This document shows, piece by piece, positions 49,010 to 58,273 of a stretch of DNA of 64,000 bases (position 1 is its first letter; every line of letters begins with the position of its first letter). Location of the stretch: NCBI RefSeq assembly GCF_037860835.1, contig NZ_JBBEOG010000004.1, positions 62,001 to 126,000 of the forward strand. The letters are read 5' to 3'. A program made the position numbers and the translations under genes. Source of the DNA: Aquipuribacter nitratireducens (GTDB lineage: Bacteria; Actinomycetota; Actinomycetes; Actinomycetales; JBBAYJ01). The notes below the pieces were generated by a model. That model did not search any database, was not told the DNA's origin, and worked only from the letters and a program-made list of their open reading frames with translations.

Positions 49010-51010
49010 GTGACGACGAGCACGACACCAGCTCCCTCTCGCCGGGTCCGGGTCCGCGCGCCCCGGCTGCAGGGCCGCGGGTGGCTCAACACCGGTGGCC
49101 GTCCCCTCGACCTCGAGACCCTCCGCGGCCGCATCGTCCTGCTCGACTTCTGGACGTTCTGCTGCGTCAACTGCCTGCACGTGCTCGACGAGCTCCGGCC
49201 GGTCGAGGCGGAGTTCGCCGACACGCTCGTCGTCGTCGGCGTGCACTCCCCGAAGTTCGAGCACGAGACCGACCCCGACGCCCTCCGCGCCGCGGTCGAG
49301 CGCTACGACGTCCACCACCCGGTCCTCGACGACCCGCAGCTGCTGACGTGGCAGGCGTACGCGGCGCGCGCGTGGCCGACCCTCGCCGTCGTCGACCCCG
49401 AGGGGTACGTCGTCGCGCAGCTGTCCGGGGAGGGCCACGCGGACGGGCTGCGGAGCCTGCTGCGTGAGCTCGTGGCCGAGCACGAGGCGAAGGGGACGCT
49501 GCGTCGCGGCGACGCGCCCTACGTGCCGCCGCCCCGCGAGGACACGCCGCTCCGGTTCCCCGGCAAGGTCCTGCCTCTGCCGGGGCGCGATGGCGGCGAG
49601 CCGACGCTCCTCGTCTCCGACACGGCGCGGCACCGGCTCGTCGAGCTCGCCGTTGATGCGGAGAGCGTCGTGCGGACCATCGGTGACGGGACGCGCGGGC
49701 TCGTCGACGGGGACCCGGCCACGGCCCGCTTCGGCGAGCCGCAGGGCCTCGCCCTGCTCCCGGCGGAGGTCGCCGCACGCGTCGGGTACGACGTCGTCGT
49801 CGCCGACAGCGTCGGCCACTGCCTGCGCGGCGTCCGGCTGGCCGACGGTCGCGTCACCACCGTCGCCGGCACCGGCGAGCAGCTGCGGGAGCGCGCGGGC
49901 GGCGGCCCCGCCCTCGCCCAGCCGCTCAGCACGCCGTGGGACGTCACGTGGTTCGACGGCCAGGTCGTCGTCGCGATGGCGGGCCTGCACCAGCTGTGGG
50001 CGTTCGACCCGGCGCCCGAACCGGCCGACGGCGTGGTCCGCGTCCTCGCCGGCACGTCTGCCGAGGGCCTGCGCGACGGTGCGGCCGAGCACGCGTGGTT
50101 CGCGCAGACCTCCGGCCTCGCCGTGTCCGCGGACGGCACCCGGCTGTGGCTCGCCGACTCCGAGACCAGCGCCCTGCGGTGGGTCGAGCGCGCCGACCTC
50201 GGCGACCCCGCGGCGCCCGCCCCCGACCGCAGCGCGCCGGAGGTCACGGACACGCGGCTGGCGAACGCCGCCGCGGCAGCCGGGCCCGGCTACGTCGTCG
50301 GCACGGGCGTCGGGTCGGGCCTGTTCGACTTCGGCCACGTCGACGGACGGGGCGGGGTCGACGGGCCGGCCCGGCTCCAGCACCCGCTCGGCGTCGCGGT
50401 GCTGGCCGACGGCAGCGTCGCGGTCGCCGACACGTACAACGGTGCCGTCCGTCGCTACGACCCGTCGACGCAGGAGGTGACGACGCTCGCGAACGGGCTC
50501 GCCGAACCCTCCGACGTCGTCGTCGACCCGGCGGACCCCTCCCTGCTGCTCGTCGTCGCGAGCGCCTCGCACGAGGTCGTCCGCGTCCGGCTCCCTCGCG
50601 AGGCGGCCCGGATCGACACCGGCGCTCGCCGCACGCAGCGACCCCCCACGCCCGTGGCGCCCGGCCCGGTCCGGCTCGAGGTGGCCTTCGTCCCGCCGAG
50701 CGGGCAGAAGCTCGACGACCGGTGGGGCGACCCGTCGCGGCTCAGCGTGTCGGCCACGCCCCCGGAGCTGCTGGCGGAGGGCGCGGGAAGCGGTGCCGGC
50801 CTCGGGCGCGACCTCGTCCTGGCCGGTCCGCCGGGTGCGGAGGGCGTGCTCCACGTCAGCGTGCAGGCCGCCGCCTGCGACGGTGACCCCGTCACCGGGG
50901 AGGTCCCCGAGCACGCCGCCTGCCACCTCTACCAGCAGGACTGGGGCATCCCCGTGGTGCTGTCCGAAAGCGGGACCAACCGGTGTGACCTGGACCTTCG
51001 CGGGGTGTGA
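49010..51010 (+). CDS. Thioredoxin-NHL repeat fusion protein
   Basis: 666 residues. Residues about 25-165 form a thioredoxin/TlpA-like domain with the redox motif WTFCCVNCLHVLDEL; the C-V-N-C pair supplies the disulfide, with an extra Cys before it. Residues about 185-520 form an NHL six-bladed propeller, and a final beta-rich domain ends with two further Cys pairs. The layout is like NHLRC2. No signal peptide, so cytosolic redox function is likely. TTGACT lies 6 nt before the GTG. Confidence 0.85.
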   Translation: MTTSTTPAPSRRVRVRAPRLQGRGWLNTGGRPLDLETLRGRIVLLDFWTFCCVNCLHVLDELRPVEAEFADTLVVVGVHSPKFEHETDPDALRAAVERYDVHHPVLDDPQLLTWQAYAARAWPTLAVVDPEGYVVAQLSGEGHADGLRSLLRELVAEHEAKGTLRRGDAPYVPPPREDTPLRFPGKVLPLPGRDGGEPTLLVSDTARHRLVELAVDAESVVRTIGDGTRGLVDGDPATARFGEPQGLALLPAEVAARVGYDVVVADSVGHCLRGVRLADGRVTTVAGTGEQLRERAGGGPALAQPLSTPWDVTWFDGQVVVAMAGLHQLWAFDPAPEPADGVVRVLAGTSAEGLRDGAAEHAWFAQTSGLAVSADGTRLWLADSETSALRWVERADLGDPAAPAPDRSAPEVTDTRLANAAAAAGPGYVVGTGVGSGLFDFGHVDGRGGVDGPARLQHPLGVAVLADGSVAVADTYNGAVRRYDPSTQEVTTLANGLAEPSDVVVDPADPSLLLVVASASHEVVRVRLPREAARIDTGARRTQRPPTPVAPGPVRLEVAFVPPSGQKLDDRWGDPSRLSVSATPPELLAEGAGSGAGLGRDLVLAGPPGAEGVLHVSVQAAACDGDPVTGEVPEHAACHLYQQDWGIPVVLSESGTNRCDLDLRGV

Positions 51011-51058
51011 GGGGCGGCGTCGGGTTTCGTGAGGGGACCGCTCGGGTATCTGCCGATC

Positions 51059-51322
51059 ATGACCATCGGTAGCGGCATCGCCCTCATCATCCTGGGCGCG
51101 ATCCTGGCGTTCGGTATCGACGCCGACCAGTTCGGCGGCATCAACGTCCAGACCATCGGCTACATCCTCATGATCGGCGGTCTGGTCGGCACGCTCATCG
51201 GCGTCGGGCTCATGTCGCGGCGCACGGCCCCGCGGCGCACGAGCCGCACGGAGGTCGTCGAGCAGAACCAGACCCCGACCGGTACGGAGACGGTGCGCCG
51301 CACGGACAACGACTACCACTGA
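51059..51322 (+). CDS. DUF6458-family small membrane protein
   Basis: 87 residues starting MTIGSGIALIILGAILAFGI, the conserved N terminus of DUF6458. A second helix (IGYILMIGGLVGTLIGVGLM) is followed by a Thr/Arg-rich tail. Start ATG 51059 rather than GTG 51029 because the family begins here and TATCTG lies 6 nt upstream. Function unknown. Confidence 0.85.
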   Translation: MTIGSGIALIILGAILAFGIDADQFGGINVQTIGYILMIGGLVGTLIGVGLMSRRTAPRRTSRTEVVEQNQTPTGTETVRRTDNDYH

Positions 51323-51375
51323 GCCGGCGCCCGGGGTGGCGGGTGCCGCCGCCCGAGGGCTGACACGCTGACGGC

Positions 51376-52017
51376 ATGGAGCTCGTCGACGCCGTCCGCG
51401 CCCGTCGCATGGTGCGCGCCTACGACCCCGGGCGCCCCGTCGTCGACGAGGTTCTCCAGCGGCTCCTCGACCTCGCCGTCCGGGCGCCGTCGGCGGGGTT
51501 CACGCAGGGGTGGGACTTCGTCGTCATGCGAGGTCCGGTGCTCGAGCGGTTCTGGGAGCTCACGACGGACGGGGCGCGCGTCCCGGACTCGTGGCTGCGG
51601 GGGATGCGCACCGCCCCGCTCTGCCTGCTCGTGCTGTCGGACCCCGACCGCTACCTCGACCGCTACGCCGAGCCCGACAAGGGCTGGACCGACCGGGACC
51701 CCGGTCGCTGGGCGGCGCCCTACTGGGACGTCGACACCGGGATGGCCGCGCTGCTCGTGCTGCTCGGCGCGGTCGACGAGGGTCTCGGAGCCTGCTTCTT
51801 CGGCGTCCAGCCGGAGCACCACGACACGGTCAAGGCCGAGCTCGGGGTGCCGGGCGGCCGACACGTCGTCGGCGTCGTGAGCCTCGGCCACCCCGCGCCC
51901 GACCGGCGCTCGCCGTCGTTGCGGCGCGGCCGGCGACCGCTGGCCGAGGTCGTGCACGACGGGCGCTTCGGCACCCCGCCGGCGTGGACCGCACCGGAGG
52001 GCGAGCCGCGCTCCTAG
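51376..52017 (+). CDS. Nitroreductase-family flavoprotein
   Basis: 213 residues. MELVDAVRARRMVRAYDP is the phosphate-contacting start, LAVRAPSAGFTQGWDFVVM the FMN-binding strand, and VDEGLGACFFGVQPEHHDTVKAELGVP the C-terminal block. It uses NAD(P)H and FMN to reduce nitro or other compounds; substrate unknown. The stop overlaps the convergent gene's stop (CTAG). Confidence 0.87.
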   Translation: MELVDAVRARRMVRAYDPGRPVVDEVLQRLLDLAVRAPSAGFTQGWDFVVMRGPVLERFWELTTDGARVPDSWLRGMRTAPLCLLVLSDPDRYLDRYAEPDKGWTDRDPGRWAAPYWDVDTGMAALLVLLGAVDEGLGACFFGVQPEHHDTVKAELGVPGGRHVVGVVSLGHPAPDRRSPSLRRGRRPLAEVVHDGRFGTPPAWTAPEGEPRS

Positions 52018-52493
52018 TGGTGCCGGACGGCCGGGTGCTCGGGCGCCGGGTCGTCGTCCGCGGACAGCGGCGCCACGTAGCCGTCCCACTCCTCCTGCGT
52101 CCACGTCTCGGCCTCGTCCCAGAAATCCGGCGGTTCCGGCACGCCGTAGCGACGCACGAACCACCGGCCGATGGCGCGGTGGACCCACAGGTAGGGCAGG
52201 AGGCCCACCGGGATCAGCACGGCGATGACGAGGAGCGCACCGCCGTCAGGTCCGAACGGGATGTCGACCGACGGTCGTCCCTCGGGGTCGGACGGCGGGT
52301 ACAGGAGGAAGAGCGCCGCCGCGAGGACCCCGAGCATCGCGACGGTGCCCCCGGCGCCCATCGCGAGCGCCCGGGTGATGCTGAGCCGCAGGCTCTGGTT
52401 CGTGAAGTACTCCGTGACCCGGTCCGAGCGCGACCGGATCTCCGCCAGCTCGTCCCACGTGCCGTGCCATCGGCGGAACCCAGGCCTGATCAC
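52014..52493 (-). CDS. Uncharacterised two-helix membrane protein
   Basis: 159 residues. An N-terminal polar region (WHGTWDELAEIRSRSDRVTE) precedes helices LGVLAAALFLLY and LLVIAVLIPVGLLPYLWVH, and an acidic/His C terminus follows. No family recognised. GTG start. Convergent with the nitroreductase. Confidence 0.6.
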   Translation of the reverse strand: MIRPGFRRWHGTWDELAEIRSRSDRVTEYFTNQSLRLSITRALAMGAGGTVAMLGVLAAALFLLYPPSDPEGRPSVDIPFGPDGGALLVIAVLIPVGLLPYLWVHRAIGRWFVRRYGVPEPPDFWDEAETWTQEEWDGYVAPLSADDDPAPEHPAVRHH

Positions 52494-52568
52494 GCTCTCG
52501 ACGCTAGCCCGGAAGCCCTCGACCTCGCTCGGTCCGGGCGTCCGCCTGTGGACGACGCCGCCCGTGGG

Positions 52569-54425
52569 TCAGAACGCGGCTTCGGGCACCTCCATGAGCC
52601 CGTCGTCGACGGTCTCGGCGATGCGGCGCTCCGCGGACAGCCGCGGCAGCACCGTCCGCGCGAAGAACCGGGCGGCCGCGACCTTGCCGGTGTAGAAGTC
52701 ACGGTCCCTGGCGCTGACGCCTTCGCGCGCGAGGGCGCCGAGCGCGACGTCGGCCTGGCGCAGCAGGAGCCACCCGACGACGAGGTCGCCCGCGGCCAGC
52801 AGCAACCGCGTGGAGTTCTGCCCGACCCGGTAGATGCTCCGCGGGTCACCGCCCTCCGTGCGAGGGTCGGCGGCCATGGCGGCGCCGATCATCGTGCCGA
52901 CGATGCCCTGGACGTCGTCGAGCGCCTGCGCGAGGAGCTCCCGTTCGGTCGCGAGGTCGCCGGAGCCGTCGTCGGCCTTCACGAACTCCTGGATCTGGCC
53001 GGCGACGTGACCGAGCGCCTGCCCCTTGTCCCGCACGATCTTGCGGAAGAAGAAGTCGAGCCCCTGGATCGCCGTCGTGCCCTCGTACAGGGTGTCGATC
53101 TTGGCGTCCCGCACGTACTGCTCGATCGGGTAGTCGGCGAGGAAGCCCGAGCCGCCGAGCGTCTGGAGGCTCTCCGTCCCCAGCAGCACCCACGAGCGCT
53201 CCGAGCCGCAGCCCTTGACGAGCGGCAGCAGCAGGTCGTTGACCCGCTCCGCGGTCTCGTCGCGCTCGCCGCGGCGGCCGGCGAGGTCGACCGCGTCCTG
53301 GAACGTCGCGGTGTACGCGATGAGGGCGCGCAGGCCCTCCGCGTACGCCTTCTGCGTCATGAGCGACCGGCGGACGTCGGGGTGGTGGGTGATCGTCACC
53401 CGGGGAGCGGACTTGTCCGTCATCTGCGTGAGGTCGGCGCCCTGCACGCGCGTCTTCGCGTACTCGAGGGCGTTGAGGTAGCCCGCCGACAGCGTCGCGA
53501 TCGCCTTCGTGCCCACCATCATCCGCGCGTACTCGATGATCTTGAACATCTGGGCGATGCCGTCGTGGACCTCGCCGAGCAGGGTGCCGACGGCCGGGAC
53601 GCCGTCGACCTCGCCGAAGCGGACCTCGCACGTCGTCGACACCTTGAGGCCCATCTTGTGCTCGACGTTCGTGACGAAGGCCCCGTTGCGCTCCCCGAGC
53701 GCCCCGGTCGCGGGGTCGACGTGGAACTTCGGGACGATGAACAGCGACAGCCCCTTCGTGCCCGGACCGGCGCCCTCGGGCCGGGCGAGGACGAAGTGGA
53801 TGATGTTGTCGGCCATGTCGTGCTCGGCGGAGGTGATGAACCGCTTGACGCCCGTGACGTGCCACGTGCCGTCCGGCTGCTGCACGGCCCGCGCGCGACC
53901 GGCGCCGACGTCGGAGCCGGCGTCCGGCTCCGTGAGGACCATCGTCGCCCCCCAGCGGTCGTCGACCATGAGCTGGGCGAGCCGCTTCTGCTCGTCGGTG
54001 CCGAGCGCGTGCATGACGTGGGCGAAGCTGAACGAGGAGGCGTACATGTGGACCGCCGGGTTGGCCCCGAGGACCATCTCCGACGCCGCCCACCGCAGCG
54101 ACGGCGGCACCTCGGTGCCGCCGAGCGCCTCGGGCAGCTCCATGCGCCACCACTCGGAGTCGAGGTAGGCCTGGTAGGAGGCCTTGAACGACTCCGGCAG
54201 CGTGACGGAGTGGGTGGTGGGGTCGAAGACCGGCGGGTTGGCGTCGGAGCCGAGGAGCGAGTCCGCGAGCTCGTTCTCCGCCAGGCGCGCGACCTCCTTG
54301 AGGATCTCGTGCGCGACGTCGGTGTCGACGTCCCCGTACGCGCCGCTGCCCAGCACCTCGTCGCGCCCGAACACCTCGAAGAGGTTGAACTCGATGTCGC
54401 GCAGGTTGCTCCGGTAGTGCCCCAT
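52569..54425 (-). CDS. Acyl-CoA dehydrogenase
   Basis: About 618 residues. Domains in order: N-terminal helical part; [19 protein letters not shown], the FAD/substrate middle domain; [14 protein letters not shown]; and the C-terminal FAD-binding block [36 protein letters not shown], with the Glu in YEGT the likely catalytic base. It is of the long type with an extra C-terminal domain, as in AidB/DmdC-like members. GGAGG-ACGGCG-ATG supports the start. The palindrome pair upstream marks probable TetR control. Confidence 0.9.
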   Translation of the reverse strand: MGHYRSNLRDIEFNLFEVFGRDEVLGSGAYGDVDTDVAHEILKEVARLAENELADSLLGSDANPPVFDPTTHSVTLPESFKASYQAYLDSEWWRMELPEALGGTEVPPSLRWAASEMVLGANPAVHMYASSFSFAHVMHALGTDEQKRLAQLMVDDRWGATMVLTEPDAGSDVGAGRARAVQQPDGTWHVTGVKRFITSAEHDMADNIIHFVLARPEGAGPGTKGLSLFIVPKFHVDPATGALGERNGAFVTNVEHKMGLKVSTTCEVRFGEVDGVPAVGTLLGEVHDGIAQMFKIIEYARMMVGTKAIATLSAGYLNALEYAKTRVQGADLTQMTDKSAPRVTITHHPDVRRSLMTQKAYAEGLRALIAYTATFQDAVDLAGRRGERDETAERVNDLLLPLVKGCGSERSWVLLGTESLQTLGGSGFLADYPIEQYVRDAKIDTLYEGTTAIQGLDFFFRKIVRDKGQALGHVAGQIQEFVKADDGSGDLATERELLAQALDDVQGIVGTMIGAAMAADPRTEGGDPRSIYRVGQNSTRLLLAAGDLVVGWLLLRQADVALGALAREGVSARDRDFYTGKVAAARFFARTVLPRLSAERRIAETVDDGLMEVPEAAF

Positions 54426-54478
54426 CGCCGTCCTCCGTAAGGGGACGTCCACGTCCCCGTCGTCGCGCCGACCGTGCG

Positions 54479-54519
54479 GTTACCCGTCGGTAACCCTGAG
54501 GATGCTACCGACGGGTAAC
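54479..54519. promoter_or_regulatory. Inverted repeat, TetR-type operator for beta-oxidation gene
   Basis: GTTACCCGTCGGTA (54479-54492) and TACCGACGGGTAAC (54506-54519) are perfect inverted repeats over 14 bp with 13 bp between. The left half is itself nearly symmetric, GTTACC-CGTC-GGTAAC (54479-54494), so two operators may lie side by side. It sits between the acyl-CoA dehydrogenase and the divergent flavoprotein. Confidence 0.7.
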
Positions 54520-54589
54520 TTTTGCAAGGGCCCTCACCCTGCCGCCGCGCCCTTCCCACCGGCAGGGCTCCGACGGCACCCTGGGGGGC

Positions 54590-55699
54590 GTGCCGACGCG
54601 GGACGGGGTGCCTGGTGGCGGTCCGGTGCGCCCGGGGACCCTCGACGTCGTCGAGCTCGACGACCTCCTCGACCCCGCGACCGCCCTGTCGACGGTCGGA
54701 GCCCCCGACCCCGGCGCCGTCGACCTCCTCGTGGTCGGCGCAGGCCCGGTCGGGCTCTACGCCGCGTACTACGCCGGCTTCCGCGGGCTGTCGGTCGCGC
54801 TCGTCGACTCCCTACCCGAGCCCGGTGGGCAGGTCACCGCCATGTACCCGGAGAAGCTGATCTACGACGTCGCCGGGTTCCCGGCGGTCAAGGGCCGTGA
54901 CCTCGTCGAGGGGCTCGTCGAGCAGGCGGCGCGCTACCGCCCGACGTACCTGCTCGGCTGCCAGGCCCGCGAGCTCGTCGACGACCCCGACGGCGACGGG
55001 CTCCTGGTCGCCCTCGCCGACGGGCGGACCGTCCGTGCCCGCGCCCTGCTCGTCACGGCCGGCATGGGGGAGTTCACGCCGAAGCCGCTGCCGGCTGCGG
55101 ACGGGTTCGCCGGCGAGGGCGTCGTCCACTTCGTCCCCCGTCCGGACGTGCTCGCGGGACGCGACGTCGTCGTCGTCGGCGGCGGGGACTCCGCCTTCGA
55201 CTGGGCGCTCATGCTCGCCCCGCTCGCGTCGTCGGTGACGCTCGTGCACCGGCGGCAGCAGTTCCGCGCCCACGCCGGCACGGTCGCCGCCGTCCAGACG
55301 CTCGGGGTGCCGCTGCTCGGCGGCTTCGAGGTCGTGAAGCTCGGGGCCGACGCGGAGGGCCTGCTCGCCTCGGTGACGGTCGAGGGCCGGGTTCCGGCGA
55401 CCGCGGGAGAGCGGCACGAGCTGCCGGCGGACGTCGTCGTCGCGGCCCTCGGCTTCCACGCCGACCTCGGTCCGCTCGCCGGCTGGGGCCTGGAGCTGCG
55501 GAAGCGGGCCGTCGTCGTCGACTCCCGCATGCGGACGACCCGCCGACGCGTCTACGCCGCCGGGGACGTCTGCACGTACGAGGGCAAGGTCAAGCTCATC
55601 GCGACGGGGTTCGGGGAGGCGGCGACGGCGGTCAACAACCTCGCGGTCGACCTCGATCCCAGCGCGCACGTGTTCCCGGGGCACTCGAGCGAGCCGTGA
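54590..55699 (+). CDS. Ferredoxin-NADP reductase-like flavoprotein (TrxR-like FNR)
   Basis: About 369 residues. FAD site LLVVGAGPVGLYAAYYAGFRG, NADPH site VVVVGGGDSAFDWALML, and C-terminal VYAAGDVCTYEGKVKLIATG. The redox CxxC of thioredoxin reductase is missing, which points to the type 2 ferredoxin/flavodoxin-NADP reductases of Gram-positive bacteria. GTG start with GGGGGG just upstream. It would supply or accept electrons for ferredoxin in the cytosol. Confidence 0.88.
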   Translation: MPTRDGVPGGGPVRPGTLDVVELDDLLDPATALSTVGAPDPGAVDLLVVGAGPVGLYAAYYAGFRGLSVALVDSLPEPGGQVTAMYPEKLIYDVAGFPAVKGRDLVEGLVEQAARYRPTYLLGCQARELVDDPDGDGLLVALADGRTVRARALLVTAGMGEFTPKPLPAADGFAGEGVVHFVPRPDVLAGRDVVVVGGGDSAFDWALMLAPLASSVTLVHRRQQFRAHAGTVAAVQTLGVPLLGGFEVVKLGADAEGLLASVTVEGRVPATAGERHELPADVVVAALGFHADLGPLAGWGLELRKRAVVVDSRMRTTRRRVYAAGDVCTYEGKVKLIATGFGEAATAVNNLAVDLDPSAHVFPGHSSEP

Positions 55700-55708
55700 C
55701 GGGGTGCG

Positions 55709-56464
55709 TCACGGCATGACGTCCCCGCTGTTCGGGTGGAGCGTCTGCCCGACGTAGACGTCGCCGTCGGGTGAGGCGGCGAGCAGCAGGACGCTCGGCG
55801 TGATCTCCTCGACGCGGGCGAAGCGGCCGAGCGGCAGCTCGGCGGTCTTCTGCTGCTTCCACTCGTCGTCGAGGTCGCCGGTCATGTCGGTGTCGACGGG
55901 GCCGGGCGCGACGGCGTTGACGAGCACCCCGTGCGCGGCGACCTCGCGGGCGAGCGACCTGGTGAACCCGATGACGCCGGCCTTGGCGGCGCTGTAGTGC
56001 GCCATCCCGGGCGCCCCCTTGACCGCGAGCTGCGAGGTGACGTTGACGACGCGACCCCAGCCCTGCTCGCGCATCCCCGGCAACGCCTCGTGGGTGCAGA
56101 GGTAGACGCTGCGCAGGTCGCTCGCGACCATCGCGTCCCACTGCTCCACCGGCATCTCCTCCAGCGGCGACTCGTCGAGCGTCCCGGCGTTGTTGACGAG
56201 CACGTCGAGGCCGCCCAGCTGCTCACGCGCGGTGCGGACGACGTGGACCGCCTCGTCGGCGTCGGACACGTCCCCCACGGCGGCGATCCCGTGACCGCCG
56301 GCCTCCTCGCAACGACGGATCACGTCCTCGAGCGCGTCGGACCGCGATCGCCCGTTGACCGCGACGGCCGCGCCCTCCCGCGCGAACGCGACTGCGACGT
56401 CCGCGCCTATCCCCCTGCTGCCACCCGTCACGAGCACCCGTCGCCCTCCGAACCGTCGTGTCAT
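55709..56464 (-). CDS. SDR-family oxidoreductase (FabG-like)
   Basis: 251 residues, classical short-chain dehydrogenase: TGGSRGIG cofactor loop, NNAG, catalytic Ser in NVTSQ and YSAAK with Tyr/Lys. GPVDTDMTGDL follows. Similar to 3-oxoacyl-ACP reductases; the actual substrate is not determined. It converges with the flavoprotein gene. Confidence 0.9.
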   Translation of the reverse strand: MTRRFGGRRVLVTGGSRGIGADVAVAFAREGAAVAVNGRSRSDALEDVIRRCEEAGGHGIAAVGDVSDADEAVHVVRTAREQLGGLDVLVNNAGTLDESPLEEMPVEQWDAMVASDLRSVYLCTHEALPGMREQGWGRVVNVTSQLAVKGAPGMAHYSAAKAGVIGFTRSLAREVAAHGVLVNAVAPGPVDTDMTGDLDDEWKQQKTAELPLGRFARVEEITPSVLLLAASPDGDVYVGQTLHPNSGDVMP

Positions 56465-56530
56465 GGTCCGGGTCCTACCCGTCGCGTGCCCCGGGATGCT
56501 CCCGTCGGCCGAGGCGAGTAGTCAGGGGCG

Positions 56531-57823
56531 ATGACGTCGCCGTCCGTGGGCCGTGCCGCGCAGTCGTCCGTCTACCGCGCGGGGGCGCTGGGGACCCGAC
56601 CGTGGGTACCCGTCGCACCGGTCCGGCTCGAGCGCGCGGCCCGACGGGCGATGAGCCGGCGGGCGTGGGCGTACGTCGCCGGCTCGGCCGGGACCGAGGC
56701 GACCGCAGCCGCGAACCGAGCGGCCTTCGACCGGTGGCACCTGGTCCCGCGGGTGCTGCGGGACGTCGCGACGCGCGACCTGTCGACCGAGGTCCTCGGG
56801 CGACACCGCGACACCCCGCTCGTGCTCGCGCCCATGGGGGCGATGGGCCTCGTGCGGGGGGACGCCGACGTGGCCGTGGCCCGCGCGGCGGCCGCGGCGG
56901 GCGTCCCCTACGTCGCCTCGACGCAGGCGTCGGCGCCGATGGAGGAGACGGCCCGGGCGGTCGACGGGGCGGAGTGGTGGTTCCAGCTGTACTGGAGCAA
57001 AGACGACGAACTCGTGACGAGCCTCGTGCGCCGCGCGGAGGCGGCCGGGGCGTCGGCGCTCGTCGTCACCCTCGACACCCACGTGCTCGGCTGGCGGGCA
57101 CGCGACCTCGACCTCGGTCACCTGCCGTTCGCGCGCGGCGAGGGGATCGCGCAGTACACCTCCGACCCCGTGTTCGTCGACCTCGTGCGCCGCCGCGCGG
57201 CGGCGGCGGTCGCCAGCGGACCGCGGCCGCGCCCGACCCCCGCCGCGTTGGCCACCCTCGCCTCGATCGCCCGCCGCCACCCGGGCAGGTCGTTCGCCGA
57301 GAGGCTGCGCTCACCCCTTCCGCGCGCGGCCGTCGAGACCTTCCTCGACGTGTTCTCCCGGTCCGACCTCACGTGGGACCACCTCGCGTGGCTGCGCGAG
57401 CGGACGCGGCTGCCCATCGTCCTCAAGGGCATCCAGCACGCCGACGACGCCGAGCGGGCCCTCGACGCCGGCGTCGACGGCGTCGTCGTCTCCAACCACG
57501 GCGGGCGGCAGGTCGACGGGGCGGTCGGTGCCCTCGACGCCCTGCCGGCGGTGGTCGCCCGGGTCGACGGCCGGGTACCTGTGCTCTTCGACAGCGGGGT
57601 GCGGGGAGGAGCCGACGTCGCGAAGGCGCTGGCGCTCGGTGCCGACCTCGTCGGGCTCGGTCGGCCGTGGGCGTACGGCCTCGCCGTCGGCGGGTCCGAG
57701 GGTGTGGACGAGGTGCTCCGCAACGTGCTCGCGGAGCTCGACCTCACGATGGCGCTGGTCGGAGTGCGAACCGTCCGGGACCTGCGTGACGACGACGTCC
57801 TGGTCCCGGCGACGGGGCGGTGA
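56531..57823 (+). CDS. FMN-dependent alpha-hydroxy-acid oxidising enzyme
   Basis: 430 residues of the lactate oxidase/dehydrogenase family. FMN barrel with APMGAMGLV, QLYWSKD, VTLDTHVLGWRARD and the catalytic segment VSNHGGRQVDGAV (active-site His and Arg). VLFDSGVRGGADVAKALALGADLVGLGRPW completes the FMN phosphate site. Substrate may be lactate, by similarity to lactate 2-monooxygenases. The ATG lies 6 nt after TAGTCA. Confidence 0.88.
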   Translation: MTSPSVGRAAQSSVYRAGALGTRPWVPVAPVRLERAARRAMSRRAWAYVAGSAGTEATAAANRAAFDRWHLVPRVLRDVATRDLSTEVLGRHRDTPLVLAPMGAMGLVRGDADVAVARAAAAAGVPYVASTQASAPMEETARAVDGAEWWFQLYWSKDDELVTSLVRRAEAAGASALVVTLDTHVLGWRARDLDLGHLPFARGEGIAQYTSDPVFVDLVRRRAAAAVASGPRPRPTPAALATLASIARRHPGRSFAERLRSPLPRAAVETFLDVFSRSDLTWDHLAWLRERTRLPIVLKGIQHADDAERALDAGVDGVVVSNHGGRQVDGAVGALDALPAVVARVDGRVPVLFDSGVRGGADVAKALALGADLVGLGRPWAYGLAVGGSEGVDEVLRNVLAELDLTMALVGVRTVRDLRDDDVLVPATGR

Positions 57824-57878
57824 GGCCGCCCGGAGGGAGCCGGTATGCTGCCTGCTCGCAGGGCCGCAGCGCCCTCGC

Positions 57879-57949
57879 GCGGATGTAGTTCAATGGTAGA
57901 ACTTCAGCTTCCCAAGCTGACGGTGCGGGTTCGATTCCCGTCATCCGCT
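57879..57949 (+). tRNA. tRNA-Gly (anticodon CCC)
   Basis: A 71-nt cloverleaf. Acceptor GCGGATG pairs CATCCGC (57942-57948) with discriminator T at 57949; D-arm from GTTCAATGGTAGAAC; anticodon stem TCAGC/GCTGA with loop TTCCCAA, anticodon CCC at 57911-57913; T-arm GCGGG-TTCGATT-CCCGT. No encoded CCA. TATGCT at 57844-57849 is the probable -10. It decodes GGG, frequent in this GC-rich genome. Confidence 0.95.
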
Positions 57950-58003
57950 CACTCGTCTCGAGCGCCTCAGCGGCCGCCCTGGTTCATGTACACCACGCAG
58001 GGC

Positions 58004-58009
58004 TACCGT
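58004..58009 (+). promoter_or_regulatory. -10 element (TACCGT) of the second vapB, leaderless
   Basis: TACCGT ends 6 nt before the GTG of the antitoxin gene. Same spacing as at 1748, 15313 and 24147. Confidence 0.55.
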
Positions 58010-58015
58010 TACTTC

Positions 58016-58273
58016 GTGGCGCTCACCATCAAGAACGCGTCCACGGAGGCGCTCGCCCGCGCCGTGGCGGAGCGGACAGGCGAGGGGCTGACGCAAGCGG
58101 TCACGACCGCGCTCGAGGAGAGGCTCGCGAGACTTGCTCGCGACGCCGACCGCGACGCGCGCCGCCGCCGCCTCCTGGATCTGGCGGCCGATGCCGGGCG
58201 GCGCTGGCCCGACCACCTCGTGACGGTCGAGCACGGCGACCTCCTCTACGACGAGAGGGGCCTGCCGCGGTGA
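58016..58273 (+). CDS. vapB: VapB-type antitoxin (Rv0623-like)
   Basis: 85 residues: VALTIKNASTEALARAVAER then TGEGLTQAVTTALEERLARL, the N-terminal form typical of Rv0623/PSK-type antitoxins. A basic, Arg-rich middle and a C-terminal LVTVEHGDLLYDERGLP complete it. GTG start fixed by the promoter 6 nt upstream. It overlaps the toxin reading frame by GTGA, so coupling would be normal, but the toxin is interrupted. Confidence 0.85.
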   Translation: MALTIKNASTEALARAVAERTGEGLTQAVTTALEERLARLARDADRDARRRRLLDLAADAGRRWPDHLVTVEHGDLLYDERGLPR

